The translations under genes were made by a program, and so were the position numbers. Of a stretch of DNA of 64,000 nucleotides, positions 9,336-18,949 are shown piece after piece. Source of the stretch: Capilliphycus salinus (lineage in GTDB: Bacteria; Cyanobacteriota; Cyanobacteriia; Cyanobacteriales; Microcoleaceae). The notes beneath the pieces were generated by a model. The model had not been told where the DNA came from and made no database searches. It saw nothing but the letters and a program-made list of their open reading frames with translations. Positions within the stretch are counted from its first letter, which is position 1, and every line of letters begins with the position of its first letter. The stretch covers positions 3,100,001-3,164,000 of the forward strand of contig NZ_CP178543.1 of NCBI RefSeq assembly GCF_047276495.1, read 5' to 3'.

Positions 9336-9487
9336 TATAAAAGTCTCCGTGAGTTGCAATTGCGATCGCGTTGATTGCGAAGATCTTCTTTCATCAGTTC
9401 ATAAACTCTATCACAAATTTTTCGCAGTAACATCGGATCGTTAGTGACCTTTTCAATTAATTTAGCTTCCAAATCTTTTTCGGACAT
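9335..9487 (-). CDS. 50-residue helical CIS protein (Pvc6-like position)
   Basis: Small ORF starting MSEKDLEAKLIEKV and containing MLLRKICDRVYELMKEDLR, a charged helix of the same pattern (L.RKxxxxVYxLxxxxLxxxR) found twice in the 7350-8669 product. It fits exactly between the pseudokinase gene and the gp19-like gene, overlaps the latter by TAATG, and is encoded nowhere else, so a real gene is likely. eCIS loci typically carry a DUF5908/Pvc6 protein of similar size at this point; I can only argue from position and helix character. Confidence 0.65.
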   Translation of the reverse strand: MSEKDLEAKLIEKVTNDPMLLRKICDRVYELMKEDLRNQRDRNCNSRRLL

Positions 9488-9492
9488 TTTGA

Positions 9493-11955
9493 TTAATTAT
9501 CCTCCCGACTTTGCTTTAACTCTCGAATCGGAATTAATCCCGCAGAATGTAACAAATGTTGTCCTTCGTCGGTTTTCATTAGATTAGAAAACACCTGACC
9601 CGCAGAATCTTTTCCGCCTTCTTTTTGATAAATCACAGCAATTGCGTATCCCAAAGGATAATTTCCTTGTTCAAAAACTTTAGGATTGGGTTTGTAGCTT
9701 CCTTTATCCATACATAAATCGGTTTCTGGTGTGATCGAATTGCCATTATTCTGTATAATAGGCTGCACTGCTGTCAGTTTCCCTTCTCCGACAATTGCTA
9801 AAGGATAGACAGAACACTGGTTAAACACTTTGCTAAACAAATCAATCCCAATCGTTGCTTGACCTCCTTGTTCAAATTCGGCTAAAGCAATTGCTTGTCC
9901 TTTAGTATATCCTGTTTGTGTGCAAGCTTTTTTATCTTCATCAATAAGATTTCTAAAGTTATCGATTTCTGCTTCATTTTTCCAGGCTAAATTTTCAAAA
10001 AGTGAAGTCACCAGAAAAACTTCTTCGGGATTTTTATTACAAATTGAAATCCGTTTGATAGTTTGGTTGGGTGAATTATTAATTCCCAAATCTTTCAAGG
10101 TTAAGGGTTGATCGGAATAGAGTTGCTTGAGAGAGTCCAGAGAAATTTTACCCGAAAGTAATTTGGGTAAACTTCCCTCTCGCTGAACATCACTGAAAGC
10201 AACATAAGCGAGTAAAGCGTCATAAGCAATGATTTCTACTTCTAATTGTTCGCTGTCTTGTAATAACTGAAGTTCATTTCCCAACAGAGAAGTGACAATA
10301 AACTGAGAATTTTTTAAAGCGGATAAAATCCGATTTTCTAAGCGTTCTTTTTTTTGTTCCTCTGTTTCTGTATTGTTTCCTTCACGAATAAAAGAAAATA
10401 AATTTGGAGGTTGCAGATTTAAGGAAATTTGAGACGGGTTCAACTGGTTGGCTAAAAATTGATTGCCACCGTAGCCAACGGAAGTTTTGAGGGCGGTTTT
10501 CCATCGTTGATCGGCTGAATAATTAATACTTTTATTGAGCAAAATTGAGGGAATATTAACTTGAGCGAACTGAGAGGTATCGGAGTTTTTATTAAAGACA
10601 ATATTGGCAGGATTTGGAGGTGTTGAACCCGATAAAAATCTCCTAATTCCTATAATTAATATTCCCAAACTAACCAAGGTTGCCAGTAGAAGAATTAGAG
10701 GAATAGTCCAAGAACGTTGAGATTTTGACCGGGGTTGCTGTTCGCTGTCAACAAAAATAGGATTGGCTGAAATCGGTTCTAATGGATGATCTAAACGTAA
10801 TTTTAACAACTCTCGATGAGCATCCGAAGCTCTTTTAAATTCACCCGAATATAATCTTAAAATAAAGTTCTTGAGTTCGGGATGACAATATTGATGCCAC
10901 TGGAAATCTTGATCGGGCATCTCCTGTTTTCCTCCGGATAAAAGATAGCTAACTCGACCCAAATCTACGAGATCTTGTTGAAAGGCTTTTTTTGAGAGAG
11001 ACGGGTGATTAACTTCTGATTCTAAAGAATCTAGTAAATTTTCCCACAGTGCAATGCGACTAACATAGATAGAAAATTGTTCGTCTTCTTCATCAAAGGG
11101 AGATTGAGTTTCATTGTGAACGATCAGTATACTGTCTAAATTTAGGTTTCCATGACCGATTCCCGTTCGCATATTTTGAGACAAACGAACTTCATAACAG
11201 TTGTGTAAAAACTGCAAGCTTTGCAACACTTGTTTGAGAATTTTACTCACCTGAGTCGGCGTTAAAGGTTGATGTCGCCGTTGCAAATCTTCTCGTAAAC
11301 TCCAACTTTTGGGAATTTGTTCAACAATTAAATACCAACGAATATCCTGGGGATTATCCTCATAGAAATCTTTAATAATATCAATCGGTGTCAGCAAACG
11401 AAACTCTTTAACTTTTCCGTTCTGATGGTTAACTTCCGCCAGGTAATCCGAATCACTTTGGGTCAAATATTCTTGAATTAACACCCGTTGTTTTTGCTGT
11501 AAAATTGGAGTCGCTTCATACTGACGAATCCGATCCGAATGACTCAAACACTGACCAATTTCATAACGCCGACCAAAGCGATCGCGAATTTCGTAACCTT
11601 GAACGAGAACTTTTTGGGTTCTGTCTTTGCGACGTCGCCGAGAACGTTCTGTTACAATCGGTCGGTCTAAAGTTGCGGGTTGAATGCGAGTTTGTACGCC
11701 CCCTCTTTCTCGGTTAATTCTTGGTTCTACTTGAAAAGAATGCTGTGATTGTTGGGAAACAGGAGTTTCTTTTTTTTCTTTGTTACCATCGCTTCCTCCT
11801 ATTTCTACCCCTTCATAAATTTGCTGCGCCCGACGCCGAACGATCCGACGAATATTAGCTTCTGGATGAGAAACAAAGTTCAAAATTTCTCGCCCTCTAG
11901 CCCTGACCGTGTTGACCAATTCTGATAGTCTCATGGCAATCGCTCCTGATAACAA
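9493..11955 (-). CDS. pseudokinase - transmembrane - substrate-binding protein fusion
   Basis: An 820-residue protein. Residues 1-130 are a basic, disordered head. About 130-400 resemble a Ser/Thr kinase domain (YEIGQCLS start, HNCYEVRLSQ and GHGNLNLDSILI in place of the HRDxKxxN loop). The catalytic Asp is Asn, so it is probably a pseudokinase. One transmembrane helix follows (WTIPLILLLATLVSLGILII, about 420-445). The rest looks like a phosphate-type periplasmic substrate-binding protein, ending in YPLGYAIAVIYQKEGG and TDEGQHLLHSAGLIPIR. An ATG at 11934 is an alternative start. Its place in the CIS run suggests a membrane receptor or anchor linking a ligand on one side to the machine on the other; inference. 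Confidence 0.72.
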   Translation of the reverse strand: MLSGAIAMRLSELVNTVRARGREILNFVSHPEANIRRIVRRRAQQIYEGVEIGGSDGNKEKKETPVSQQSQHSFQVEPRINRERGGVQTRIQPATLDRPIVTERSRRRRKDRTQKVLVQGYEIRDRFGRRYEIGQCLSHSDRIRQYEATPILQQKQRVLIQEYLTQSDSDYLAEVNHQNGKVKEFRLLTPIDIIKDFYEDNPQDIRWYLIVEQIPKSWSLREDLQRRHQPLTPTQVSKILKQVLQSLQFLHNCYEVRLSQNMRTGIGHGNLNLDSILIVHNETQSPFDEEDEQFSIYVSRIALWENLLDSLESEVNHPSLSKKAFQQDLVDLGRVSYLLSGGKQEMPDQDFQWHQYCHPELKNFILRLYSGEFKRASDAHRELLKLRLDHPLEPISANPIFVDSEQQPRSKSQRSWTIPLILLLATLVSLGILIIGIRRFLSGSTPPNPANIVFNKNSDTSQFAQVNIPSILLNKSINYSADQRWKTALKTSVGYGGNQFLANQLNPSQISLNLQPPNLFSFIREGNNTETEEQKKERLENRILSALKNSQFIVTSLLGNELQLLQDSEQLEVEIIAYDALLAYVAFSDVQREGSLPKLLSGKISLDSLKQLYSDQPLTLKDLGINNSPNQTIKRISICNKNPEEVFLVTSLFENLAWKNEAEIDNFRNLIDEDKKACTQTGYTKGQAIALAEFEQGGQATIGIDLFSKVFNQCSVYPLAIVGEGKLTAVQPIIQNNGNSITPETDLCMDKGSYKPNPKVFEQGNYPLGYAIAVIYQKEGGKDSAGQVFSNLMKTDEGQHLLHSAGLIPIRELKQSREDN

Positions 11956-11964
11956 ATCATCAAT

Positions 11965-14064
11965 CTATCTCGGCATTCTTCGGGTCATTTTAATTAAATT
12001 TCTTAGCACGATTTCTCGCTCTCTACGGGCAATCATATACTCCGGATCTAACTCCAACGCTTGTTCAAAAATAGCCAAAGCATCTTGATAGCGACCCAAA
12101 CGAGAAAGGGCGATTCCTTTTGCAGTAATTACCCCCACATTATCGGGGCTGAGGGCGTCAGCTTGGGTGTAGGCATTTAAAGCCCCTCGATATTGCTTCA
12201 ATTCTAGTAAAATTAATCCTTGATTGTGCCAAGCCTCAAAAGATTGGGGATTCAACTGAACCGCTTCCTGAGTGGCGACCAAAGCCTCTGTTAACAGTTG
12301 GGAATCTCGCAAGCGCCACAAAACAACGGCTTGATTGGCCAAAATACTGGCTTTGAGGATGCGATCGTTCGGAGTCAGATCGCCCGAGAGCGCCTGTTCG
12401 TAAGCCTTTCGTGCGGCTTGATAGAGTTCTCTGGCCTCCTCATCCCGTCGCTGTAGACTCAGCAATTGACCGTACTCGCTGAGAATGCGACCGTGATTGT
12501 ACCAACCCTGAGGGTAGCGGGGATCGAGCTTAACCGCCTCACGGGTCGATAGAAGCGCCTGTTCGTAGTTGATTTCTGCAAATTCATACTGCTGTTCGGC
12601 TTGCTGGAGTTGGCCCAAATGCCACAGCATCACCCCCCGGTTGTTCCAGGCGGCGCTGTAGTCTTCCTCCAGAGTAATGGCGCGATCGGCGCTGGCCAAA
12701 GCATCGTTATACTGTTTTAATCCCGCCAAAGCTGTACTGCGTTGATTCCAGGCTTTCGCCGGACGAGTATCGCCCCAATTTTGATCGCCAGAAAGGGCGG
12801 CTTCACAGGCGCTTAGGGCTTGTTGATATTGTTCGAGTTGATTGAGAACTTCGCACTGGTTTGCGAGCGCCAAAGAATAGTTCGGTTGAATCTGAACCGC
12901 CCGACTGTAGGAGGTTAACGCTTGAGCCGTTTTTCCTAAAGTTTGTAGAGCAATACCCTGTTTTGTCCAAGCTTCGGCATTGTTGGGATTTTCAGACAAA
13001 ATTTGTTCGTAGAAACTGACTAAATTTTGAAATTGTTCGGCGAGTTCTTCGGCTTCTTTTGGGTTATTAACCCGGAGCGGATTTGATGGGGGAATTTCTT
13101 GACGGATAACGAGCAAATATTCTAAAGCTTGAGCGGAGGTACTGATGCCCCAATTTTCGTTCACGGCGATCGCCAATTCGCAACTTTCACGGGCTTCTTG
13201 ATAACGTTCTAATTCTATCAATATACCACATTTTTTGGTCAAAATCAAGGAAGAATTGGGCGCAAATCTCAGGGCTTGATCGTAGGAATTGATCGCGGCT
13301 TCTAGGCTTTGAAGTTTTCGGGATTCTGCCGCATCAACTTGTCCTAAATCTTGCAGTTCTGTTGTTTCTAAGCGTCCCAACTCTCGCACGGCGATCGCTC
13401 TTTGTGTCCAAGCATCGGCCGGACTGCTCCGCCCCCAAATTCCATCAATTTTCAGGGCTTCTTCGCAAGATGAAATCGCTTGTTCATACTGTTCTAATTC
13501 TAAAAATATTTCGCATTTTTGCAATAAAACTTGAGAATATTTCGGTTCTCGCTGCAAGACATAATTATAGGAAACTAAAGCTTGAGGATATTGTTTCAAC
13601 TGTTGCAATGAACGGCTCAAACTCATCCAGATTTCTGTATTTTCTCGTTTGGGTTTCAGTTCAATCACTCGTTGACAGGCCGCCACCGCTTCGGCGTATC
13701 GTTCCGTCTGTTCGAGGGTGGAGCAAAGTTCTTCCCAAAATTCTACTTTATCGTAATCAAAATTAGTTAAAGGAAGTTCGGGAACAGTATCGGGTTTCGC
13801 TTGCGGTGCGGGGGGAAATTGCGGTTGAGGAGGATTCGGAAACGAAGGCGGGGGCGGAGGTTGAGGAATTTGGGGGATTTGAGGGACTTCTGGAGGCGAG
13901 GGAAGCGATCGGGGAATATTGATTAATCCTTGGGCGAAATTGAGTTGAGAATTTGAAATTTCCCGTCGTTTGAATGCACCCGTTGCTTGAACTGCGGTTT
14001 GAATACAGAACCCGAGTCCAATGCTAACAATACCTATCCATCGCAATGTTGATTTTATCCTCAT
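11965..14064 (-). CDS. secreted or lumenal TPR-repeat protein
   Basis: A 699-residue protein with an N-terminal signal sequence (WIGIVSIGLGFCIQTAVQA), a Pro-rich linker at about 50-90, then about a dozen tetratricopeptide repeats (for example YAEAVAACQRVIELKP, QALTSYSRAVQIQPNYSLAL, YQDALAIFEQALELDPEY). TPRs are protein-docking solenoids. Export plus position in the CIS cluster suggest a scaffold across the membrane from the machine. It is the first gene of the minus-strand block, 10 nt from the pseudokinase gene and divergent from the pentapeptide gene. Confidence 0.82.
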   Translation of the reverse strand: MRIKSTLRWIGIVSIGLGFCIQTAVQATGAFKRREISNSQLNFAQGLINIPRSLPSPPEVPQIPQIPQPPPPPSFPNPPQPQFPPAPQAKPDTVPELPLTNFDYDKVEFWEELCSTLEQTERYAEAVAACQRVIELKPKRENTEIWMSLSRSLQQLKQYPQALVSYNYVLQREPKYSQVLLQKCEIFLELEQYEQAISSCEEALKIDGIWGRSSPADAWTQRAIAVRELGRLETTELQDLGQVDAAESRKLQSLEAAINSYDQALRFAPNSSLILTKKCGILIELERYQEARESCELAIAVNENWGISTSAQALEYLLVIRQEIPPSNPLRVNNPKEAEELAEQFQNLVSFYEQILSENPNNAEAWTKQGIALQTLGKTAQALTSYSRAVQIQPNYSLALANQCEVLNQLEQYQQALSACEAALSGDQNWGDTRPAKAWNQRSTALAGLKQYNDALASADRAITLEEDYSAAWNNRGVMLWHLGQLQQAEQQYEFAEINYEQALLSTREAVKLDPRYPQGWYNHGRILSEYGQLLSLQRRDEEARELYQAARKAYEQALSGDLTPNDRILKASILANQAVVLWRLRDSQLLTEALVATQEAVQLNPQSFEAWHNQGLILLELKQYRGALNAYTQADALSPDNVGVITAKGIALSRLGRYQDALAIFEQALELDPEYMIARREREIVLRNLIKMTRRMPR

Positions 14065-14306
14065 TAATATTTTCCCGAATCCTGTTAACTGTGATACATT
14101 TAATTAAATTTAAGTTTATTTTAACCTTTTGCTACAGAAAAATTAAAATCTCTTAAATAAAAACCATAATAACGATAAAATCAACTAAAATGCAGCCATG
14201 TTATTATACTACAGTTGAATTTCTTCAGTTTCAAGTATTTGTCTAGACAAAAAATACCAACGCACCGTTCACTCTAAGAGGAGAACAACAAGATGGGGAC
14301 TGGGCT
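14065..14306. promoter_or_regulatory. divergent intergenic region between two CIS blocks
   Basis: AT-rich 242-bp gap between the TPR gene (minus) and the pentapeptide gene (plus); both promoters must lie here. A GAGGAGAAC ribosome site lies near 14279 but about 20 nt before the annotated ATG. I see no operator-like repeat that I would defend. Confidence 0.4.
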
Positions 14307-15128
14307 ATGAAACAGAATCTTTACAAAAGTCAAATAATAACTGTGATTGCGATCGTCCTGGGAATAGTATTGGGGTTAGCAGTACCCGTCTCGTCTGAAA
14401 TTTCTAGAGTGGTGAAAAAATTACAGCAAAATGGAGAATGTCGGCGTTGTGATTTGGAAGAAGCCGATTTGAGCGGTTTATTTCTGCAAAATGTTGATCT
14501 TAGTAAAGCGAAACTCCGAGGTGCAAATCTCCGAGGTACAAACCTGACCAAAGCTAACTTAGAGCGAGCCGATTTGCGGGATGCTGACCTGCGAGACGCC
14601 AACCTAAAAGATGCTGATTTAAGTCGAGCAAAATTAGAGGGAGCCGATCTCAGAAATACTCAACTCAATGAAGAACAACTCGATCCAAAATGGCGTTTGG
14701 TTTGGCAAATTGTCAATCATTCAGAACCTTGGACGCAAGACTTAAGCGGGCAAAATTTAGCAGGTGCGAATTTAGAAAATGTTAACTTCACTCAAACTCA
14801 ACTGGTGGGAACAAATTTGGAAGAAGCCAACCTCAAAAATGCCAATCTTTCTAACGTTAATCTCTCCCATGCGAAACTGCGGCGAGCTAATTTATTTATG
14901 GCAAACTTAAGCCACAGTAATTTAAGTTATGCTGACTTAAATTACACGGATTTAAGCTATGCAAATTTAAGCCACGCTAACCTTAGTTTTGCAAATTTGA
15001 GCCGTTCTAATGTTAACTATGCTGACCTCAGCCATACCAACTTACAAGGCGCGAATTTAGATAAAGTCGATCTCGAAAATGCCGACTTAAAAAATTCAAA
15101 TTTAGAAACGACCACAGTTAAACCATGA
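14307..15128 (+). CDS. exported pentapeptide-repeat protein
   Basis: A 273-residue protein with a signal-anchor-like N-terminus (IITVIAIVLGIVLGLAVPVS). Two blocks of pentapeptide repeats A(D/N)LxX follow (ADLRDADLRDANLKDADL and NLSYADLNYTDLSYANLS), separated by a non-repeat insert at about 125-150. The repeats form a right-handed quadrilateral beta-helix; role unknown. An ATGA overlap with the next gene (15125) couples it to the CIS block. Confidence 0.82.
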   Translation: MKQNLYKSQIITVIAIVLGIVLGLAVPVSSEISRVVKKLQQNGECRRCDLEEADLSGLFLQNVDLSKAKLRGANLRGTNLTKANLERADLRDADLRDANLKDADLSRAKLEGADLRNTQLNEEQLDPKWRLVWQIVNHSEPWTQDLSGQNLAGANLENVNFTQTQLVGTNLEEANLKNANLSNVNLSHAKLRRANLFMANLSHSNLSYADLNYTDLSYANLSHANLSFANLSRSNVNYADLSHTNLQGANLDKVDLENADLKNSNLETTTVKP

Positions 15129-16342
15129 GCGATCAATCTTTCCCGACTCCCTCTCCAAATCCTCTTGATCGTCTTCATGTTACGGACGGTTTAATGATTA
15201 ATGCTCAACGATGGCGTTTAGCACATACCTATTCTCGGAAACGGCAAAATTTACATTATCAATCGCTGAATCAACCGGGAATTGTTTGCGGGTTGGGCGT
15301 GCATCCTACAAGCGCTCCTGCGGGTGTACAGTCAAAATTTCAAACCGGATGGTTAATGGTAAAACCGGGAATTGCGATCGATGGCGAGGGAAATCCAATT
15401 ATTATTGATCGTCCGATGGAATTTAGAATTACTGACCCCAAACCCTCAAAAACTGAACCGATTATTGTTTATTTGGTGGTCAGTTATGTTGACCCGGAAG
15501 AACTCAGTTTGAGAAATGATAATGATGTTGTTCGAGAAACCTTTCGGATCGACCAAAAAACCGATCCACCCAGTCATTTAGAAGTAGAAATTTGTCGGAT
15601 AAATCTGCAACCGGGAACCGTTCAAATTTGTCAACCCGATGAGGTTTTATTTCCTCAAGTTAATGAATTAGATTTACGCTATCGAATTGCAGCGCGATCG
15701 CGTCCTCAAATTGTAATCAAAACGGCGATGTTATCCCCTCAAGCTTCTCAAGGAATGATGTCAGAAGCCGAAGGAAAATATTGTCAAGAAAATCTTGGTT
15801 TTCTGATGCACTCCGTAGAGTCGCTTGACCCGAGAATGCAAGGAATTTCAGAAATAGAGCAAATTTACTTCATAGGAAATGAGGATTTTGATCTGCTGTA
15901 TTTAACCGAACAACAAACTCGCGAATTGGACAACAATCAGTTAGAAATGTTAGGCGGTTATCTCGAAACAGGACGAACCGTATTAATTGAAATTCCGATT
16001 GATGACGACCTCAACCAAAACTTTAAAGAATTAACAGATTGGGCAAAAGAAGAATTTAATATTAATTTTATGGATTGGGATTTGTTAGATAGAAATCATT
16101 TAATAAAAATCCATCCGTTTCTATTTGCCATTCCTCCTACTATTAATTATGAACCCATAGAACTGTTTTTGGGAGGAGGAATGATCCTGATAATTGGTAG
16201 CTTATCAAAAGCATGGGGAATTAACGAACATACCCTTCCCCGAACCGAGATTAGAACGGCTCAAGAATTTGGAATTAACTTACTTTATTTTGCCTGGTAC
16301 AGACGACATCAAACTCAATTGTTAGAGGTGGTTTCGGAATAA
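15125..16342 (+). CDS. CIS-cluster protein with DUF4159-like C-terminal half
   Basis: A 405-residue soluble protein. The N-terminal half begins LDRLHVTDGLMINAQRW and has beta-rich segments (GLGVHPTS, VKPGIAIDGEGNPI), recalling baseplate or fibre-associated proteins. The C-terminal half (from about 240: IEQIYFIGNEDFDLLYLTEQ, LGGYLETGRTVLIEIP, KIHPFLF) resembles DUF4159, a Rossmann-like, amidotransferase-related domain of unknown function, without an obvious catalytic triad. Its start overlaps the pentapeptide gene stop. I do not recognise the full architecture; a structural or regulatory CIS role is inferred from position. Confidence 0.5.
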   Translation: MSDQSFPTPSPNPLDRLHVTDGLMINAQRWRLAHTYSRKRQNLHYQSLNQPGIVCGLGVHPTSAPAGVQSKFQTGWLMVKPGIAIDGEGNPIIIDRPMEFRITDPKPSKTEPIIVYLVVSYVDPEELSLRNDNDVVRETFRIDQKTDPPSHLEVEICRINLQPGTVQICQPDEVLFPQVNELDLRYRIAARSRPQIVIKTAMLSPQASQGMMSEAEGKYCQENLGFLMHSVESLDPRMQGISEIEQIYFIGNEDFDLLYLTEQQTRELDNNQLEMLGGYLETGRTVLIEIPIDDDLNQNFKELTDWAKEEFNINFMDWDLLDRNHLIKIHPFLFAIPPTINYEPIELFLGGGMILIIGSLSKAWGINEHTLPRTEIRTAQEFGINLLYFAWYRRHQTQLLEVVSE

Positions 16343-16398
16343 ATAACCAGTTTTTATGCCTTCAGTGATTCTCAAACTCACTTAATTTAACAAATCAT

Positions 16399-18924
16399 AT
16401 GATAGATTTTATTAGATTAGAAGTTGAACCAAAGTACATTAAATTACAGCAAGGTTCGCAGCGTTCTTTATCCTTTAAAGCTTATGTTACCAACTACAGC
16501 CAGGATTTTTATAGTTTTTATTTAGAGTTAATTGTACCCGGACTCGATCCGGGGTCAAATATTAAATGGTACAGCACAGAACCTCAAGTCGCCGCCAAGA
16601 AACCGCCGGGTGCAACAACAGAATTTACCGTTAATATTCATCGTTCTCCCCGTCCGGGTTATGAAAATCCATTAGATTTAACCGTCAGAGCAATTGCCAT
16701 AGAAAATCCCGAACTTTTCGCCACAGAAACCCTAAATTTAAAGCTAGAAGCACCTCTAAAACCGCTAACTTTATCAATTCTCACTCCCAGAGATGGATTA
16801 AAAGGATATCCCGGCGAAATTATTGAAATTCCCGTGATTGTCTCCAATTTTAGTCAAGATTCAATGGCGGTAAATTTGACGTTCAAAGGAGAAGAACAAC
16901 TCGATAAAAGTTGGATGATTCACGGAACCGAAAAGCGAATTCCAGAACTTAATCCCGGCGAACCTCAATCGGTGATCTTTGAGTGTAAACCTCCAGAAGA
17001 AGGTAAAGCATTGAGTCAAACGTACAGCTTTAGAATCATGGCTAAAGCAAATCGACCGATTAATCCCGAACCCGAAGTTGCGGGAACACTTGAAGTTTTA
17101 CCGAAGGGAACTGTGAATTGGGAATGCGATCCGGTGGAGCAAGTTTTGTCCGGTGTTCGATGGAATAATAGTGTTAATTATACCATTAAATTAGAAAATT
17201 GGAGTAACAGGACTCAAGATATTGATTTTGATATTATTGAAAGAGCTAAAAGACCGCATCATCTTAGTGTTTGGTCAGTGCAAGGACAAGAACAACAACT
17301 TTTTGTTGAATCCGACCAACAGCAATCTCACTATATTTATACCGGGTTAAATTTTGAGACAATTTATCCCCAAGAGTCGGGATTACAACAACTTAAAATT
17401 AGTCACGCTCGCTCTTGGTTGGGGATTGGCAGTCAACTGAAATTTAAACTTAAACCTCATTTATTCCATCCAGATTATGACTCTCCCGAAACGCCAGTTT
17501 TTCCCAAGCCTGAAACCCAAACCATTACTTTAGATGTTAAACCAATTATTCCATTTTGGTTGCAGCTACTCGCCTTATTGTTAATGCTTTTATTGGGTGG
17601 ATTGTGGTGGTTACTCAGGCCGAAAAATCATCATACTGATCCGGTGAATTCCGTTGCTTTTGATGGGAAAGCCAATACAGTGATTAGCGGTTCAAGCGAT
17701 CGCAGTATTCGCTATTGGCAAGTGGAAGGAAATCTCTTTTATCCCCCAGAAGTGATTACCGATGAAAATGAAAAAGCGGTGCGTGTCGTGCGTTTTTTGC
17801 CGAAAGATAATCAACAAGTTGCCGCAGGTTTAGAGACGGGAGAAATTAATCTTTGGAATGTCACGAATAAACAGAGACAAGGAACACTTTACATTGATGA
17901 AAGTAGAAATGACCGAGTTTTTGGCTTAGAATTTACCAAGGATTCCCGATATTTATTGAGCGCACATGGAAGCGGAATGGTAAGGGTTTGGGATTTAGCC
18001 GCAATTGACTCCGGCTTAAATTTATCAGAAAATCGACAGACTCGTAAACGTCAACAAGAGTCTGGACTTGAACCCCTTGCAGAAACTTATGATCTCTACG
18101 AAAATAACCGAATAATTGGTCGAGAATTAATTTTCAACAAACCCTTTTCATTGCTAACCTTAGCCATTAGCGAAGCTCGAAATCAACCGAGATTGGTCTT
18201 TTTTGCAGGTCAGTATAATAAGCTGGCGATTTGGGAAAATTGGGAAAACTGGCAGAACTGGCAAGAATTTGACAATAATTACTACTATGATAATTATTAT
18301 GATTTTACCAGTTATAATGATTTTCTACAGCAACAAACCCAACAATCTGCAACCCGCAATAAGCTATATTATCTACCTTATACTTGGGAGAATAAACCGG
18401 ACAATTTGGAGAATAATTTGAGCAACCAATATGATTACATTACCAGCCTATCAACCCACGAAGAAATTGATGATACTAACCTCCCCAATTTGTTAGCCAG
18501 TGCAGACACGGAGGGATATATTACGCTGTGGAACCTCGATAAAATTCGTCAATGTATTGAACAGTCGCCCGGACGTGGTGAGACTCTTAACTGTTCAGAA
18601 AATATGATGATAGAACAGTGGAATGATGGTCATAAAAGCCAGCCCGTTCGGACAGTTGCGTTGAGTCAAAATGGCTGCTATCTTGCGAGTACCGGAGACG
18701 ATGGACGAGTGATGCTATGGTCATTAAATCCCGATGGAACACGAGCAAATGAAAAGGGAAAAGTCGCGGCTCAATTTCCGGGGATTAGACTCAATAGCGT
18801 TGATATTAAAACGTTTGATGATGAAATTCGCCTCACCTTTGATGGAGAAAATCATCATGTGAATATCAAGAAAATGAAAATAAAAAATATGGCAAACTGT
18901 ATGAATGAACGAAGAACCCGTTAG
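16399..18924 (+). CDS. Ig-like / transmembrane / WD40 protein, candidate CIS membrane anchor
   Basis: An 841-residue protein. Residues 1-380 contain beta-sandwich (Ig/CARDB-like) domains such as VEPKYIKLQQGSQRSLSFKA. A single transmembrane helix lies at about 384-406 (IPFWLQLLALLLMLLLGGLW). The C-terminal half is a WD40 propeller: VNSVAFDGKANTVISGSSDR at the start and RTVALSQNGCYLASTGDDGR at the end. There is no signal peptide, so it probably inserts by the internal helix with the two halves on opposite sides. Neighbours make it a good candidate for tethering the CIS to a membrane, as thylakoid anchoring is known for CIS of multicellular cyanobacteria. Confidence 0.75.
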   Translation: MIDFIRLEVEPKYIKLQQGSQRSLSFKAYVTNYSQDFYSFYLELIVPGLDPGSNIKWYSTEPQVAAKKPPGATTEFTVNIHRSPRPGYENPLDLTVRAIAIENPELFATETLNLKLEAPLKPLTLSILTPRDGLKGYPGEIIEIPVIVSNFSQDSMAVNLTFKGEEQLDKSWMIHGTEKRIPELNPGEPQSVIFECKPPEEGKALSQTYSFRIMAKANRPINPEPEVAGTLEVLPKGTVNWECDPVEQVLSGVRWNNSVNYTIKLENWSNRTQDIDFDIIERAKRPHHLSVWSVQGQEQQLFVESDQQQSHYIYTGLNFETIYPQESGLQQLKISHARSWLGIGSQLKFKLKPHLFHPDYDSPETPVFPKPETQTITLDVKPIIPFWLQLLALLLMLLLGGLWWLLRPKNHHTDPVNSVAFDGKANTVISGSSDRSIRYWQVEGNLFYPPEVITDENEKAVRVVRFLPKDNQQVAAGLETGEINLWNVTNKQRQGTLYIDESRNDRVFGLEFTKDSRYLLSAHGSGMVRVWDLAAIDSGLNLSENRQTRKRQQESGLEPLAETYDLYENNRIIGRELIFNKPFSLLTLAISEARNQPRLVFFAGQYNKLAIWENWENWQNWQEFDNNYYYDNYYDFTSYNDFLQQQTQQSATRNKLYYLPYTWENKPDNLENNLSNQYDYITSLSTHEEIDDTNLPNLLASADTEGYITLWNLDKIRQCIEQSPGRGETLNCSENMMIEQWNDGHKSQPVRTVALSQNGCYLASTGDDGRVMLWSLNPDGTRANEKGKVAAQFPGIRLNSVDIKTFDDEIRLTFDGENHHVNIKKMKIKNMANCMNERRTR

Positions 18925-18949
18925 TTAGTTTTATTAAACTGGAGATATT

